A DNA stretch of 64,000 nt from Pelecanus crispus (lineage: Eukaryota > Chordata > Aves > Pelecaniformes > Pelecanidae): NCBI RefSeq assembly GCF_030463565.1, contig NC_134643.1, positions 215,812,583 to 215,876,582 on the forward strand, written 5' to 3'. Below the pieces are notes generated by a model. That model ran no database searches and was not told the origin of the DNA. It saw only the letters and a list, made by a program, of their open reading frames with translations. Shown here piece by piece: positions 1 to 10,700 of this stretch; positions within the stretch are counted from its first letter, which is position 1, and each line of letters starts with the position of its first letter. The position numbers and the translations under genes are program-made.

Positions 1-330
1 AATGTTATTGTCTGTCAGGGACGATGGGTTATCTGGCCAATGTTCTCTTTCATAAAGAGAGAAGAGAGACTTATAAAATTGAGAAGATACAACAAGAGAA
101 GTGCTTAGATTTGATTAGTTAGGCTTTACAACCTAGGAGCTGTGTGATTTGCAGCTCTTGCCTGGTAAACCTATGATAGCAGTGAACCATTGCCCTGTGG
201 TGACCCTCAACCCGCTAAAGCTGTCAGCAGTGCCTAGTTCCTGCTCTGAGAGTGCTTCAAGTTCTATGTCAACAGATGTGATATGAGATCTCTCTTAAAA
301 CACGTAAAGACTGGATTTTAAGATATAGCA
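1..330. other. Unique sequence, nothing recognised
   Basis: AT-rich DNA with no long frame, tail or repeat that I recognise. Confidence 0.6.
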
Positions 331-710
331 TCATAGATTCATAGAATGTTTTGGGTTGGAAGGGACCTTTAGAGGTCATCTAGCCCAACCCCCCTGCAGC
401 GATCAGGGACAGCTTTAACCAGATCAGGTTGCTCAGAGCCCCATCCAACCTGACCTTGAATGTTGCCAGGGATGGGGCCTCCACTACCTCTCTGGGCAAC
501 CTGTTCCAGTGCTTGACCACCCTCATTGTGAAAAATTTCTTTCTAATGTCTAGTCTAAATCTATTCTTCTTTAGTTTAAATCCATTATTCCTTGTCCTGT
601 CACAACAGACCTTGCTAAAAAGATTGTCCCCATCCTTCCTATAGGCCCCCTTTAAGTACTGGAAGGCCGCAATAAGGTCTCCTCGCAGCCTTCTCTTCTC
701 TAGGCTGAAC
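331..710 (-). mobile_element. CR1 LINE, 5'-truncated 3' end
   Basis: On the minus strand this reads as the C-terminal end of CR1 ORF2 ([18 protein letters not shown] ... [22 protein letters not shown]) followed by the 3' UTR end with an AGAATC/ATGATTC-type tail at 331-345. It starts within the region encoding [11 protein letters not shown], so it is a short 5'-truncated insertion. The frame is open but is only a fragment of the reverse transcriptase protein. Confidence 0.93.
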
Positions 711-1581
711 AATACGATATTAGAGGCATAACAGATAAAAACAGGAAGCCAAGCCTAGTACATTCAGAGGAAAAAAGGTTGGAATTCATTGAGAACTTCA
801 GCTGGTCACTTATGACAAATGGGTGTTTACTGAGGAGTTTAGCATTTTGGAAACACAAACTGGGAAAATTTAGGACTAAGAAAATTGCGTTGTATGCGGG
901 AGTTGCATGGCAGATATGTTGACATACAGTAGTTACTTTACTGCTTAGAAAGTTTATATATAAACAATATAAACTTGATTATCTTTGTTAGCATGTTTTA
1001 ATTCTTTACTAGACTTGGTTTTGGTTAGTAATAAAATGCAAGATTAAGGGTACTAATAATAAAGCTGCAGAAAACCAGTCATAAAATGCTAATACAAATA
1101 AAAATTATTAATCTGGCCAGTAAGAACTGAGGCCTAACCATTAGATTAAAAAACACTTAGGAAATGAAAATGTAATAGAAAAGCATGTACAAGCCATGCT
1201 TAAAGTAAGTTTTCTCCAAATTGGAGAATTGTGGTATCCAAACCAAAAGGTTTGGGATACAACAGATTCTGCCAGATCCTTATCTCTACCTCTTGTCTAT
1301 AATCCTTTATGTAAAAATTTTGCTGAAATGGTGAGAACCAAATTTACGAAAAATAATTGGTATTATCTAATCCAATTGTAACTACCAGATTTTCTTCAAA
1401 AATAGGACTACTTAGCCTGAGCTGATGTGTGGCATGACTGAAGGAAAAGATAGAACACAGAAGGATTTAGGAAAAAATCATGTTTGCTTTATATATATAC
1501 ACATTAGCATCATGCTTTATGATTTCTTCTTTTAGATGATTGTTTCCAAACCTTGTAAATATAATTTAAAAAACATTATAC

Positions 1582-1801
1582 CTTGCCAATGAAGCTTGTC
1601 TTCATTTTCTTCTGTGATGCTGGGGAACAAGGTGAACTGGGGTGAAAGAGGAGAACTGAGGGTGCGCTGCTTCCGCAGTGGCCATGAATCGGTGTAGTGA
1701 GATGTCCCCAGAGCCGATGGACGTGAGCAGTGCCGTGTGGGGCTCGCACTGCCGGATGCCTGCTTTCGGGCAGATGCTGCCCCTGTTAACAAGTATCCTT
1801 C
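1582..1801 (-). other. Candidate internal exon of an unidentified gene (73 codons)
   Basis: A 220-nt block on the minus strand is bounded by a good acceptor (CATCTGCTCCCTGCAG, AG at 1803-1802) and a good donor (CAAG followed by GTATAA, GT at 1581-1580). Between them one frame is open for 73 codons, entering in phase 0 and leaving in phase 1, with an in-frame stop shortly upstream in the putative intron. The predicted peptide is Ser/Thr/Pro and basic-rich, with segments such as SPTRHCSRPSALG and TLSSPLSPQFTLFPSITEEN, like a disordered linker. The block has more CpG and GC than its AT-rich surroundings. A second frame is open across most of it but stops before the donor. I do not recognise the protein. 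It could instead be a non-coding RNA exon, a retrocopy fragment or chance. Confidence 0.4.
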
Positions 1802-4459
1802 CTGCAGGGAGCAGATGGCTGAAAGTCATCTGGCTGCCCTAGGCACCCTCAGGGTTCACACAAAGGCACGATACTTTCTCATTTCCATCTCGCCAAGGAG
1901 GTGTCTGACCACAGTCACTGCAATCCACGCTGTTTCTGCCTCGATTAGTCACTATACTGTGCTTTACATGGAGCTATGCCTTGAACCTCTCAGAGAGGGA
2001 TATTTTGCAAGCGTTTGCAAGACAGTGCATTTTGCAAGCACCTCCTTGTTTGGGGGAATTTCTTGGGAGTGCATAACACCACTGCTCTGAACTGAAGGGG
2101 CTGATGTTGGTTACTGAGAAGTCAGGAAGGTATTAGTATTGATGACAACCGAAAAAAAGATGATGTAGCACAAAGTGATCATATTCCTTTTTAATGTCCA
2201 TTTTGTGGATACTGAAGTGTGACGGTCTAGCTCTATTATATTCTTAAAATGTAGATTTTTCATTTAAGTGGCCAATTCTGGAAAAGAAAAGCAGAAAAAA
2301 AAAAAGTGTGGAAGGGATTAAAATCACAAATATCACATTTTATTTTCTTTCTTTCTCTTCAGTTCCACTTTCAGATTTTAAAACTTTCCAAATTTTGCAA
2401 AGTTACAAAATGCCAAAAACATGCTTAATTTTTTTTTTTTGGCCAGAATATTTTTATTTTTCTTCAAAATTGAGAAATTTCAAGAATAACACAGTAGTAA
2501 AATAAAGAAGAGGAGGAGAAAATATCTGTTTCTATGTCATCTGTTCCATTGCATGCTCAGGGACAGCTTCCAGGGCAGGTTGAAAGTGAGCTCAGCTGGG
2601 TAGCTGGCACTCCCAAAGGGGCAGAGACCTACGTGAGCCCGTTTAGAGCCTGGGAACATATGATCAAGGATCTTTGATTTACTTACACCACTAAGCAAGG
2701 GACTGGGACTCTGCAAGGCAAGAAGGGCTGAATGCCAGCAGCCTAGGGAACAGGAGACTAAGTAAGAGGGGATCCTAGGGTTTAAAGATGGGAATTCAAG
2801 GGGAATGAAAAAGGACCTGAATGGACTGTAACAATAGTGAATTTGGCATCCCCTGCGGGTGCAGTTGGGGCCACATGCTGCACAGCATGAACTCTAAGTC
2901 TTCAAGGACAGAGAAGTGTGCAGCTGCAGGGTCTGCAGCAGGGTTGGCAGCAGAGGAAGAATTAACCACTGCAGGGAAAGGCAACCTGCTCCAGATACTC
3001 ACTGAGAGCGTGCACAAGCACAGCTCTGAAATGCGTATCCATCTCCACTGGTGGTGGAGCAGAAACCACACACCACAAAGGGTGGGAGATTCAGGGTTGT
3101 CAACATTTCCAGGGAAAAACAAAAAGCTGTGATGACTACAAAATCCCATGTGAAGATGGTAGGGGACAGCCTCTACCCAGAGGCCCAGAGACTCTTTGAG
3201 ATGTGCCAGAGAGTACCTGGGAGGTGAAATATTACTGAAGGTTGCTGAGGCACATCTAGACTGCTGGCCAAGGCATGGTTCTGCTTGGTCATGTGAGCAC
3301 TGCTAATGATCCTACACTGATCCAAAATGACTGCAAGATACTGGAAGGAAAAGTGAAGGACCGGGGACTCGCATCTGTCCCTCCAGTGAAGGGACAAAGA
3401 TGCATCCTGTAGATAAATGTACAGCTGAGCAGATGGTGCAGTCAAGAGGGCTTTCACTGCTTCATCCAAGAATATTTCATGAGTCATTCATTGACTGATG
3501 AGAGAGTCCAAAACACATAAAAAAGGAAGAGAAACTTTGAAGACTGCTTTGCAAATCTATTGAAGAGAGTTTTTATTCAAGACCAAGACTAGTATGGGAC
3601 AGTGGACTACAAATGAGTATAAAAAATGCTGGCTTGCTGACATGGACAAAGGCCAAGAAACTAAAAAAGATATGTACTCACTATAGGGTTGTAGGACTAA
3701 CAAAGGGGATTGTAGCATAGGCTGCCAAATATTTTAGGTTTCTGTATATAAGATAAAAAGCATGGGAAATGCGCCTGAGAACCTGAAATTATTCATGCAG
3801 ATGATCAGAATGTGATTTCATTTATAGAATATACTTTGTGAGAATATTCACAGAATTGTTGTATTAATATAAAAAGGTATAGTCTGTGCATGGAGGAAAG
3901 GAAGGAAATGCTCCTTGCATTTCAAAGACATAGGCTAGAACTGAGGTCTTGAATGTAGTAGGAGGTGAGTAGTGCTGAAAATCTCTGGGTAGGGATGAAA
4001 AGAAAAAAAAATACATATAAGAATGGGCCACCAAATGAAGAATGCGGATGAGACTTTGTGAGAAACAAGCACAATTAAACAAAACACAAATCTTATGATA
4101 GTGGGGAATCTTCACTAGCTGGGAAAGGAACACAGGACCATGGAATTTATACTTGTTCTGCAAAACAGGAGACAAGGACCCATCTCTGGGTCTGAGGACA
4201 AGCATGCACACTGGTTTTCTTTCTTACTGTTGAGAACAAACATTGTTTAGAGCAGGTAGACACTGTCTGCACTTCACAATACTTGTCCCTGAGTCTACTC
4301 TGATCCCCCGCAGCCCAAGGCATAATCATGATCTTATATGAAATCTTCCCTTGCAATTCAATGTGTCTGAAATAATGCAAGGGCTGTGTTATAGATCACC
4401 AGGCTGGTGCTTTCACAGTGTGAAACTAAGAGCGCACATGCTGCTTATCCTGGGGGTAA

Positions 4460-4530
4460 CATGGATGTGGAGGCCTTCAAAAACAGGTTACGTAGTCATT
4501 TCTCAGGTGAGGTTTAGGTTAGGTGTTTCT
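4460..4530 (+). mobile_element. Possible ancient CR1 3' fragment
   Basis: The wording of this stretch (GAGGCCTTCAAAAACAGGTTA ... TCAGGTGAGGTTTAGG) follows the conserved end of old CR1 families, in which a 'gaggtttttaagaacaggtt' motif is followed by a 'ctgtcagggatggtttagg' motif. It is short and diverged, with no octamer tail, so the call is tentative. Confidence 0.4.
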
Positions 4531-5446
4531 TCCTTTGGAAGACAAGTAAAACCCAGGTGGCTTCTTAAGCCCCATTTTCCTGAAATTCCTTGATTTACTG
4601 GCAAGAAAAGAAGACGGGAAGAGGAGACAATAAAGAATAAAGAATATTTAAAAAATAAATAAAGCTATCAATTTTTAAAAGAACATTTTAAATAAAAAAT
4701 GTAAAAATCCTTTTCAATGTTTCCAGTGACAAATTTCAAAATTAAAAAAAAGGTGTTTTCCTACAAAAAAATATTTGGTAAATAATTTTCTGTGGGAAAC
4801 TATGTTGGCCAGAAAGTCTCAAATAATATGACAATATGAATGTCCCTAAAATGTGACGGTCTCATACTTCCCACTTCAAAGTTTACCTTTTGCACTCTTT
4901 TTTCACAGTTGATGTTCTACAGGTTCCTTCTGGGCTTTGTACATTTGCATTTTCTGAGTTAGGTCTGAAAACTAACCAAATCACTTCAACTTCTGATTTG
5001 AAACAGGACATATAAAAAACCTGTATCTTTTTCTGGCTTTTGGGAAGAGAACAGTTATTAGGATTTGGGATATCAGTCTGTGTTTTGGGGGGTTGCTGTG
5101 TCTGTTTGCTGCATTCATGTGTTCTATTTTTAATGCACAGTCAATGCGCCTAGAGCACCAGCAAGGCAGCTTTATTATTTGTCTATAAATTTGAACAAAT
5201 AAAAGAACTAACTAAATAAAGGAACCAATAAAACCAGAGGGGATTTTGGACTTAGCTACCGAGGAAAACCAATGATCAAAACCCTAGAGGCTGGGGTACC
5301 TTTCCTTATGTACTCATACTGCACAGTACTGTTACACACCTATAGATAGTCCTGTAGGTAATCCCAAAGTAAACTATTAATTACTTTCATTTCAAATAAA
5401 TGTAAATTGGCTTGAATCCCACTAATGCTCCTTGGATGGCACTAAT

Positions 5447-5752
5447 GCATGTTGGCCACACCTGGAATACTGTGTCCAGTTTTGGGCCCCTCACTACAAG
5501 AAAGACATTGAGGTGCTGGAGCGTGTCCAGAGAAGGGCAACAAGGCTGGTGAAGGGTCTGGAGCACAGGCCTTATGAGGAGCGGCTGAGGGAACTGGGGT
5601 TGTTTAGCCTGGAGAAGAGGAGGCTGAGGGGAGACCTTATCGCTCTCTACAGCTACCTGAAAGGAGGTTGTAGTGAGGTGGGTGTTGGTCTCTTCTCCCA
5701 AGTAGTTAGCAATAGGACGAGAGGAAATGGGCTCAAGCTGCGCCGGGGGAGC
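5447..5752 (+). mobile_element. CR1 LINE fragment, truncated at both ends
   Basis: The plus strand encodes a CR1 ORF2 segment ([27 protein letters not shown], then [27 protein letters not shown]) and stops abruptly after the NGLKLRRG region, before the usual [10 protein letters not shown] segment and 3' UTR. Both ends are missing, so this is a remnant cut by a later deletion as well as 5'-truncated. It closely matches the copies at 41 kb and 45.7 kb. Confidence 0.88.
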
Positions 5753-7002
5753 TTTGTGGAACTTGCTGCCTGCAAAGCCCAAAAATGATGTTTGGGAAAA
5801 GAAAAGGATGTAAGAAAGGAACAGAGGAAAGTCTCCAATCTGCATTTCCACACCCCTAGACAATTTTGTGGAAGTATATGTTTAGGAAAGAAGGCTTGGG
5901 ACAAGCAGTGAATAGTGGTTTCCTTACTTTAGCTTTTTGGATACATCAGGTAATGTAATATCATGGACGGGGAATCAAGAGAATTTCTGAACATTCAGCC
6001 AAATCTTTACCCTGATGAATGTACTGAAAAGCAAATCTCCAGCACTGGTTAAAAGATTATTTCAGAAGGTGATTTTTAATTTTTTATACAAGTGGCCAAG
6101 ATACTCCTAAATTTATCTTGGCATATCTCAGGCTCCTTCAGTTATTGTACTGGATTTGCCTCCCTTACTCAACCAGTGGAGCACTTTTTTCATGCCCTGA
6201 TTCATCCTCTTCTCTCACACCTTTTTTAAGTGTTAGTGGCTTATCTGTCCCAAATAATGATCCCAGGGCTAAATGATCCCAGTGATATCTTTCAATCTGC
6301 CAAGCAAAAGGATGCAATAATTTGAGGTTTGGCCTAACTTTATAGTTCTCATGGGTTGAAATTAAAGTACATTGGAAAAAGAGTATACAGGAAAGAAAAT
6401 GGAAAATCACTCGTTCACTGAATTCTCAATCATCTCTGGTGTATAAAACACCCCTGAAGGAATTATTTTTATCACATTCTTGGTTAAATGAAGCACATAT
6501 TCTAATTACAATATTAAGCAAAGTTATAATGATGAAAGGTCAAAGTAATCAAGAACTATCTTTACTCACAGTGTAAATTGCCCATCCTTATACAAAGAAC
6601 TGGCTCTGCCAGCCCTCCTCCCTCACTGCCCCTGATAAGGAAATTAAGCAATTGTTTTGAACGGAAGTAAAAGCAAGAGACATATTACAGCTAATTAAGA
6701 TATTGATTTAACACTTGCCCACAGGGAGATGGAAGCAGAATGCAAAGATTGGTTTTTTTAGCTTTCTTTCCTTGTAAAACTTCACAATCTTATTTGCAGT
6801 GAGTAGACCCTGGCTTTGCAAGCTGCAGCTGGCTGATTTGGACTGGCAGAGTCACATCCATGGTCCCTCGGGACCAGGGGATTTTGGTTCCACCACAGAA
6901 TAAAAGACTGATGCAAAATGCTGCCTTGGGAATCCCAGAACTGTGAGCCCACCTGAGGCCTACAGACTGGCTAGGGGGTGGCAAGCACTGAAATTTACTG
7001 CA
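5753..7002. other. Unique sequence, nothing recognised
   Basis: AT-rich with no coherent coding or repeat signal between the two CR1 pieces. Confidence 0.6.
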
Positions 7003-7099
7003 GTCTCCATCCTTGGAGATATTCAAAACCTGACTTGGTGCCCTGAGCAACTTGAGAGGTCCTTTCCCACCTCTGCCATGCTGTGATTCTGTGATATGT
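7003..7099 (+). mobile_element. CR1 LINE 3' terminal fragment
   Basis: The sequence from TCTCCATCCTTGGAG through CCTGAGCAACTTGAG to CATGCTGTGATTCTGTGAT follows the CR1 3' end: the tail of ORF2, the 'ggtcccttccaacctc' type UTR and a degraded octamer tail. It is only about 100 bp and diverged. Confidence 0.75.
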
Positions 7100-7279
7100 C
7101 TGGTGCCAAGTGGAGATGCCAATATAGATGAGATCTTTTATATTTTCTAGAGGCAGTGGGGAAGGGAAAGGAAAGGTGTGCCTGTTCTTAGTCCTCGATT
7201 TGCTTTTGTCTTGAATGTGGTCTTCATTTATATCAAACCAATCTCAACACCTGTCAGGTCAAGAAGACTGTCATGTTTT

Positions 7280-7578
7280 AATGTGGTTTGCCCCAGTCAG
7301 CAACTAAGCACCACACAGCCGTTCGCACACGCATCCCCCCACCCCCCACAGTGGGTTGGGGGAGAGAATTGGGGAAAAAAAAAAGTAAAACCCATGGGTT
7401 GAGATAAAGGCAGTTTAGTAGGACAGCAGGGGAAGAGAAAGTAATGATAATAATAATAATAATGATAAAAGAATACACAAAACAAGTGATGCACAATGCA
7501 ATTGCTCACCACCCCCCAACTGACGCCCAGCCTGTCCCCAAGCCATGAACGCTGCCCCCCGGCCAGCTCCTCCCAGTT
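7280..7578 (-). mobile_element. Truncated ERVL-like LTR (R/U5 side only)
   Basis: Read on the minus strand this matches the downstream half of the LTR family seen complete at 19121, 49591 and 54533. It has the leader GCAATTGCATTGTGCATCACTTG, an ATT microsatellite, AAACTGCCTTTATCTCAACCC and the terminal GGTGCTTAGTTGCTGACTGGGGCAAACCAC region. The U3 side, including the TATA box, is absent: homology stops at CCCAGTT, where CR1 sequence begins. Confidence 0.85.
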
Positions 7579-7740
7579 GAACATGCCCAGCTCCCCCAGC
7601 CTCTCCTTGCAGGTCAAGTGCTCCAGCCCTCATCATCTTCATGGCTCTCTGCTGAATTTGCTCCTGTTTATTGATGTGTTTCTTGCACCAGTGGGGCCAA
7701 AACCAGATGCGGAATCTAGATGTGGTCTAATGTGTGATCT
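7575..7740 (-). mobile_element. CR1 LINE fragment fused to the truncated LTR
   Basis: From GTTGAACATGCCCAGCTCCC to GATGTGGTCTAATG the sequence is the complement of the CR1 ORF2 stretch encoding the [11 protein letters not shown] to LRELGLFxL region, with the usual 'gtgctccagccct' and 'cttgcacca' segments. Both ends are cut. It starts inside the last bases shared with the LTR. Confidence 0.78.
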
Positions 7741-10700
7741 CGTTTTGGATTGCTTTCTTGTGGATTTAGGTGTTCCCTTGTGAATTTAGTATCTAGTAAT
7801 TGAACCCAAGCTCATATATCAAGTATAGGAAATTTGTGATCAAGCTGTAAACCTTACCATGTGTTAACTTCATCCACATAACAGGGGATGTCCTGGTGCC
7901 AGCAATCAGCTCCCTCTCCACTTCTCAGGGTACTGGTGACAGATCTGTCAGGTGCTCTTTTTAGATTTTTTTAAAAAAAAGGAATAGGAAGCTGTTGGCC
8001 TGAGGAGGTGATCCTATTTCTCACATCATAGATGATTTCTTTAACCACTATATGAAGGGAACTTCTTTGCCTGTTGTGCTGAGGGCTTGGTTATTTATAC
8101 AAACTGGAACAGCATAAATAGGAAAGAATAAGATATCCTTACTAGCATAGCTTTGGCATGCAGAGCACTCTAAAGGTATATCTGTGGAGAAATATATGCT
8201 TCAGTTAGCTGTGAAATAGCTGTCTCAGGTGGTGGTAGCCTTACAGTCCTCGCAATGTCCAATTCAAAACAGACTGCTATTTACACACTTTCTGTGTTTG
8301 CTGTGGGTTTTTTGTTGTTGGTTTGTTTTGTTATTTTAATTGAAGTCTTGATTTGTTTAAGAATAAATATGGGTCTTAAAATCCCAGTGCTTGCAGTACC
8401 TAGTGCAAAGCTGTCTCTGTTATCCATATGGGCACTCTGTGGCCTATACATTGACACTACAGAGTATGTGTCTCTGAAGAATACTAAAACCTCCATACTT
8501 CTGATGATGCCAAGCTCCGATTTGCGCTATCTGACATTTCAAGGTGCGTACAGTTTGTGCTGTTATATCAAGTATCACAGCTATTTCATATTACTCAGTA
8601 ACAAGGGACCTAACTAAATGACTGGGATTTGCTTTTCAAAGGTTAGATTCCCCTTGAGAAGAGGGGGTGCAACCAGCCCTCAGATGGTAGCCTACAGCTT
8701 TGAAAATCCATGTTCATTTCCTAGTTTTGCAACAGCTTTGCACCACTTTGAGCAAAATGCTTGCTCTTTCCCAAGCCCTGGTTCCTCTTTATGAAAGGGG
8801 GATTATAATCTTGTTTTCCTTCCACCTGCTGTCAGCCTTTAGATGTGAGTTTTGCAGTGCTGTGTGTGGGTAGTATCTGAGCACAGTGGGGTTCCAAGCT
8901 CCCTCGCAGTCACTAGCCTCTGAGCAACACAAGCTGTGAGTTAATTAAAAATGAAAGGCTGTGCAGTTTGTAAATGTACAACTCTTGCAGTGTGGCCTAG
9001 GCTAATCTGAAAGCAAGGAGGATGCATTCTCCTATACAAAGGAATCAAGACCCTTCTGTTATAGTTTTTTTTTTTTTCTATCCGACTTTCTTAAACTGCT
9101 TACTTCCCAATGCCTTATTTTTTAAAAGTGGATATAGCATTTTCTAGTTTTGCCTTTTCAGCACAATGCCCTTACTGAGGAATAAGCATGCAAGGTAGAG
9201 CAGAACAACTCTTGCTCCATAGGTAACAGGCAAAGAACTGTCACAGAGTTAAGCTGAGCTTATACAAACAGAAAAGATATTAATATATAAACCTAAAGGA
9301 GTGAAGGTTATTAAGTTTTCTTAATTGTTTGCTACATGATTTGATCACTTCAAGACAGTCAGCCTGCTATGCATTTACAGTCAGATTTTTAAAGTTCAAA
9401 GCTGGAATTTTCAGAAAGACTTCCCCAGGTTGTTTCAGCTGGAGTAAGAGGAGTTTTCCACTGACTTAATCCAAATGAGCCGTTGAGTAAAACATCTCAG
9501 CATTTTCAAAAATCAAAATGATCTTTTTCCAGTTCTGCTGCTGACTGTACAATGCCACCAAACACAACAAATTGTTAGAAACTAACGAGTGTCATAGAGT
9601 CTGCATGGGAGGGCTTCTCACCACCAGTTCTACAAAAGCCTTCAAATATGAATCAAAGGGACAAACTCCCAACTTATTTTAAGACCACATATGTCATTAT
9701 GAAATGCATATGAGAAGGCATGTGGGATAACAAAGGGCTGGGTTTAGAGGCCTGGGCTTATATCTTTCAGGCATATTTGAGAGGGTACTGAGGATCAAGC
9801 CTCTAAGAATCTGATGTACATACTGACCACTTTAGTCTATTTAAATTTTACTTTCGTATTTCGACTCTTAAATAAATGTCCTGGTTATGAGACATAATGA
9901 ACAACATTTACTCCCTTTGTCCTTAAGTACTGAGATTCCTAAATTGTGGAGTCTGAAAAATCTCCCCTTTTCTTAACATCTGAACAGAATCATTCAGACT
10001 GGGTAGGAAAATACTGGTTTTAGCAGTAGAGGTGCTTGTGAAGTACTTAAAGAGAGGGAGCTGTTCTTCTGCTAACTCAATCTGCTCAAAGCTGCTGGAA
10101 ATTTCATAAAAAAGGTTATTCTCCAAAATTCAATGATGCCTCTCATTTTTTTAATATTTAGGAGTAAAAAGAGCATTCTTTGGATGATCAAAACTATTTT
10201 CATAGTGACTAGGAACAGCATTCATTGTTGGCAGTCTAGGGATCAGACATAAAAAGTAAGATAAAGGAACTGCTCTGAAATCGGAGGTGTAAACAAATAC
10301 TGGAGATGTAATATAAAAACACTGATAAATTTATAATACCATGTACAGTGAGGTAAGGACTATTTTTGTTGCATGCTGAGTGATAACAGGACAGAAACTT
10401 AGGTTTCTAAAATTGAACTGGCACTTTATTAAACAGTGAGATGTTTATCAAGATAATGTGACTGCTTCTGATGTTTCCAGCTCCCTGGTTACATCTCCTG
10501 CCCGTTGCATGATTCTTGGTTCCAGTCAAATTGCTGCAGTCAGTTACCTTCTCTTCCAGCATTGGTTTTGTTGCATTATGGAAGGCTTTTCCACACAATT
10601 GTCATAGTCTTTCAGGTTAATTTGAGGTTAATGCATTTTTCTGATAACTTACTAAAATGAGTAAAGCCACTATCTTGTTTTAATAGCATAAAAGCCCAAA

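Larger units (their letters stand above)
711..5446. other. Mostly unique sequence around the candidate exon
   Basis: Apart from the candidate exon at 1582-1801 and the weak old CR1 piece near 4460, this is AT-rich unique DNA. Opposite-strand frames overlap at 2796-3149 and 2821-3132 without recognisable similarity. A T-rich stretch lies at 2325-2470. Confidence 0.55.

Noticed and set aside
2796..3149. Overlapping frames of about 100 codons on both strands
   Set aside because: The frames mirror each other, share no known domain and lack splice-site support.
8255..8617. 120-codon hydrophobic frame, possibly a membrane protein
   Set aside because: Hydrophobicity follows from T-rich sequence; no family motif, splice site or conserved start context.
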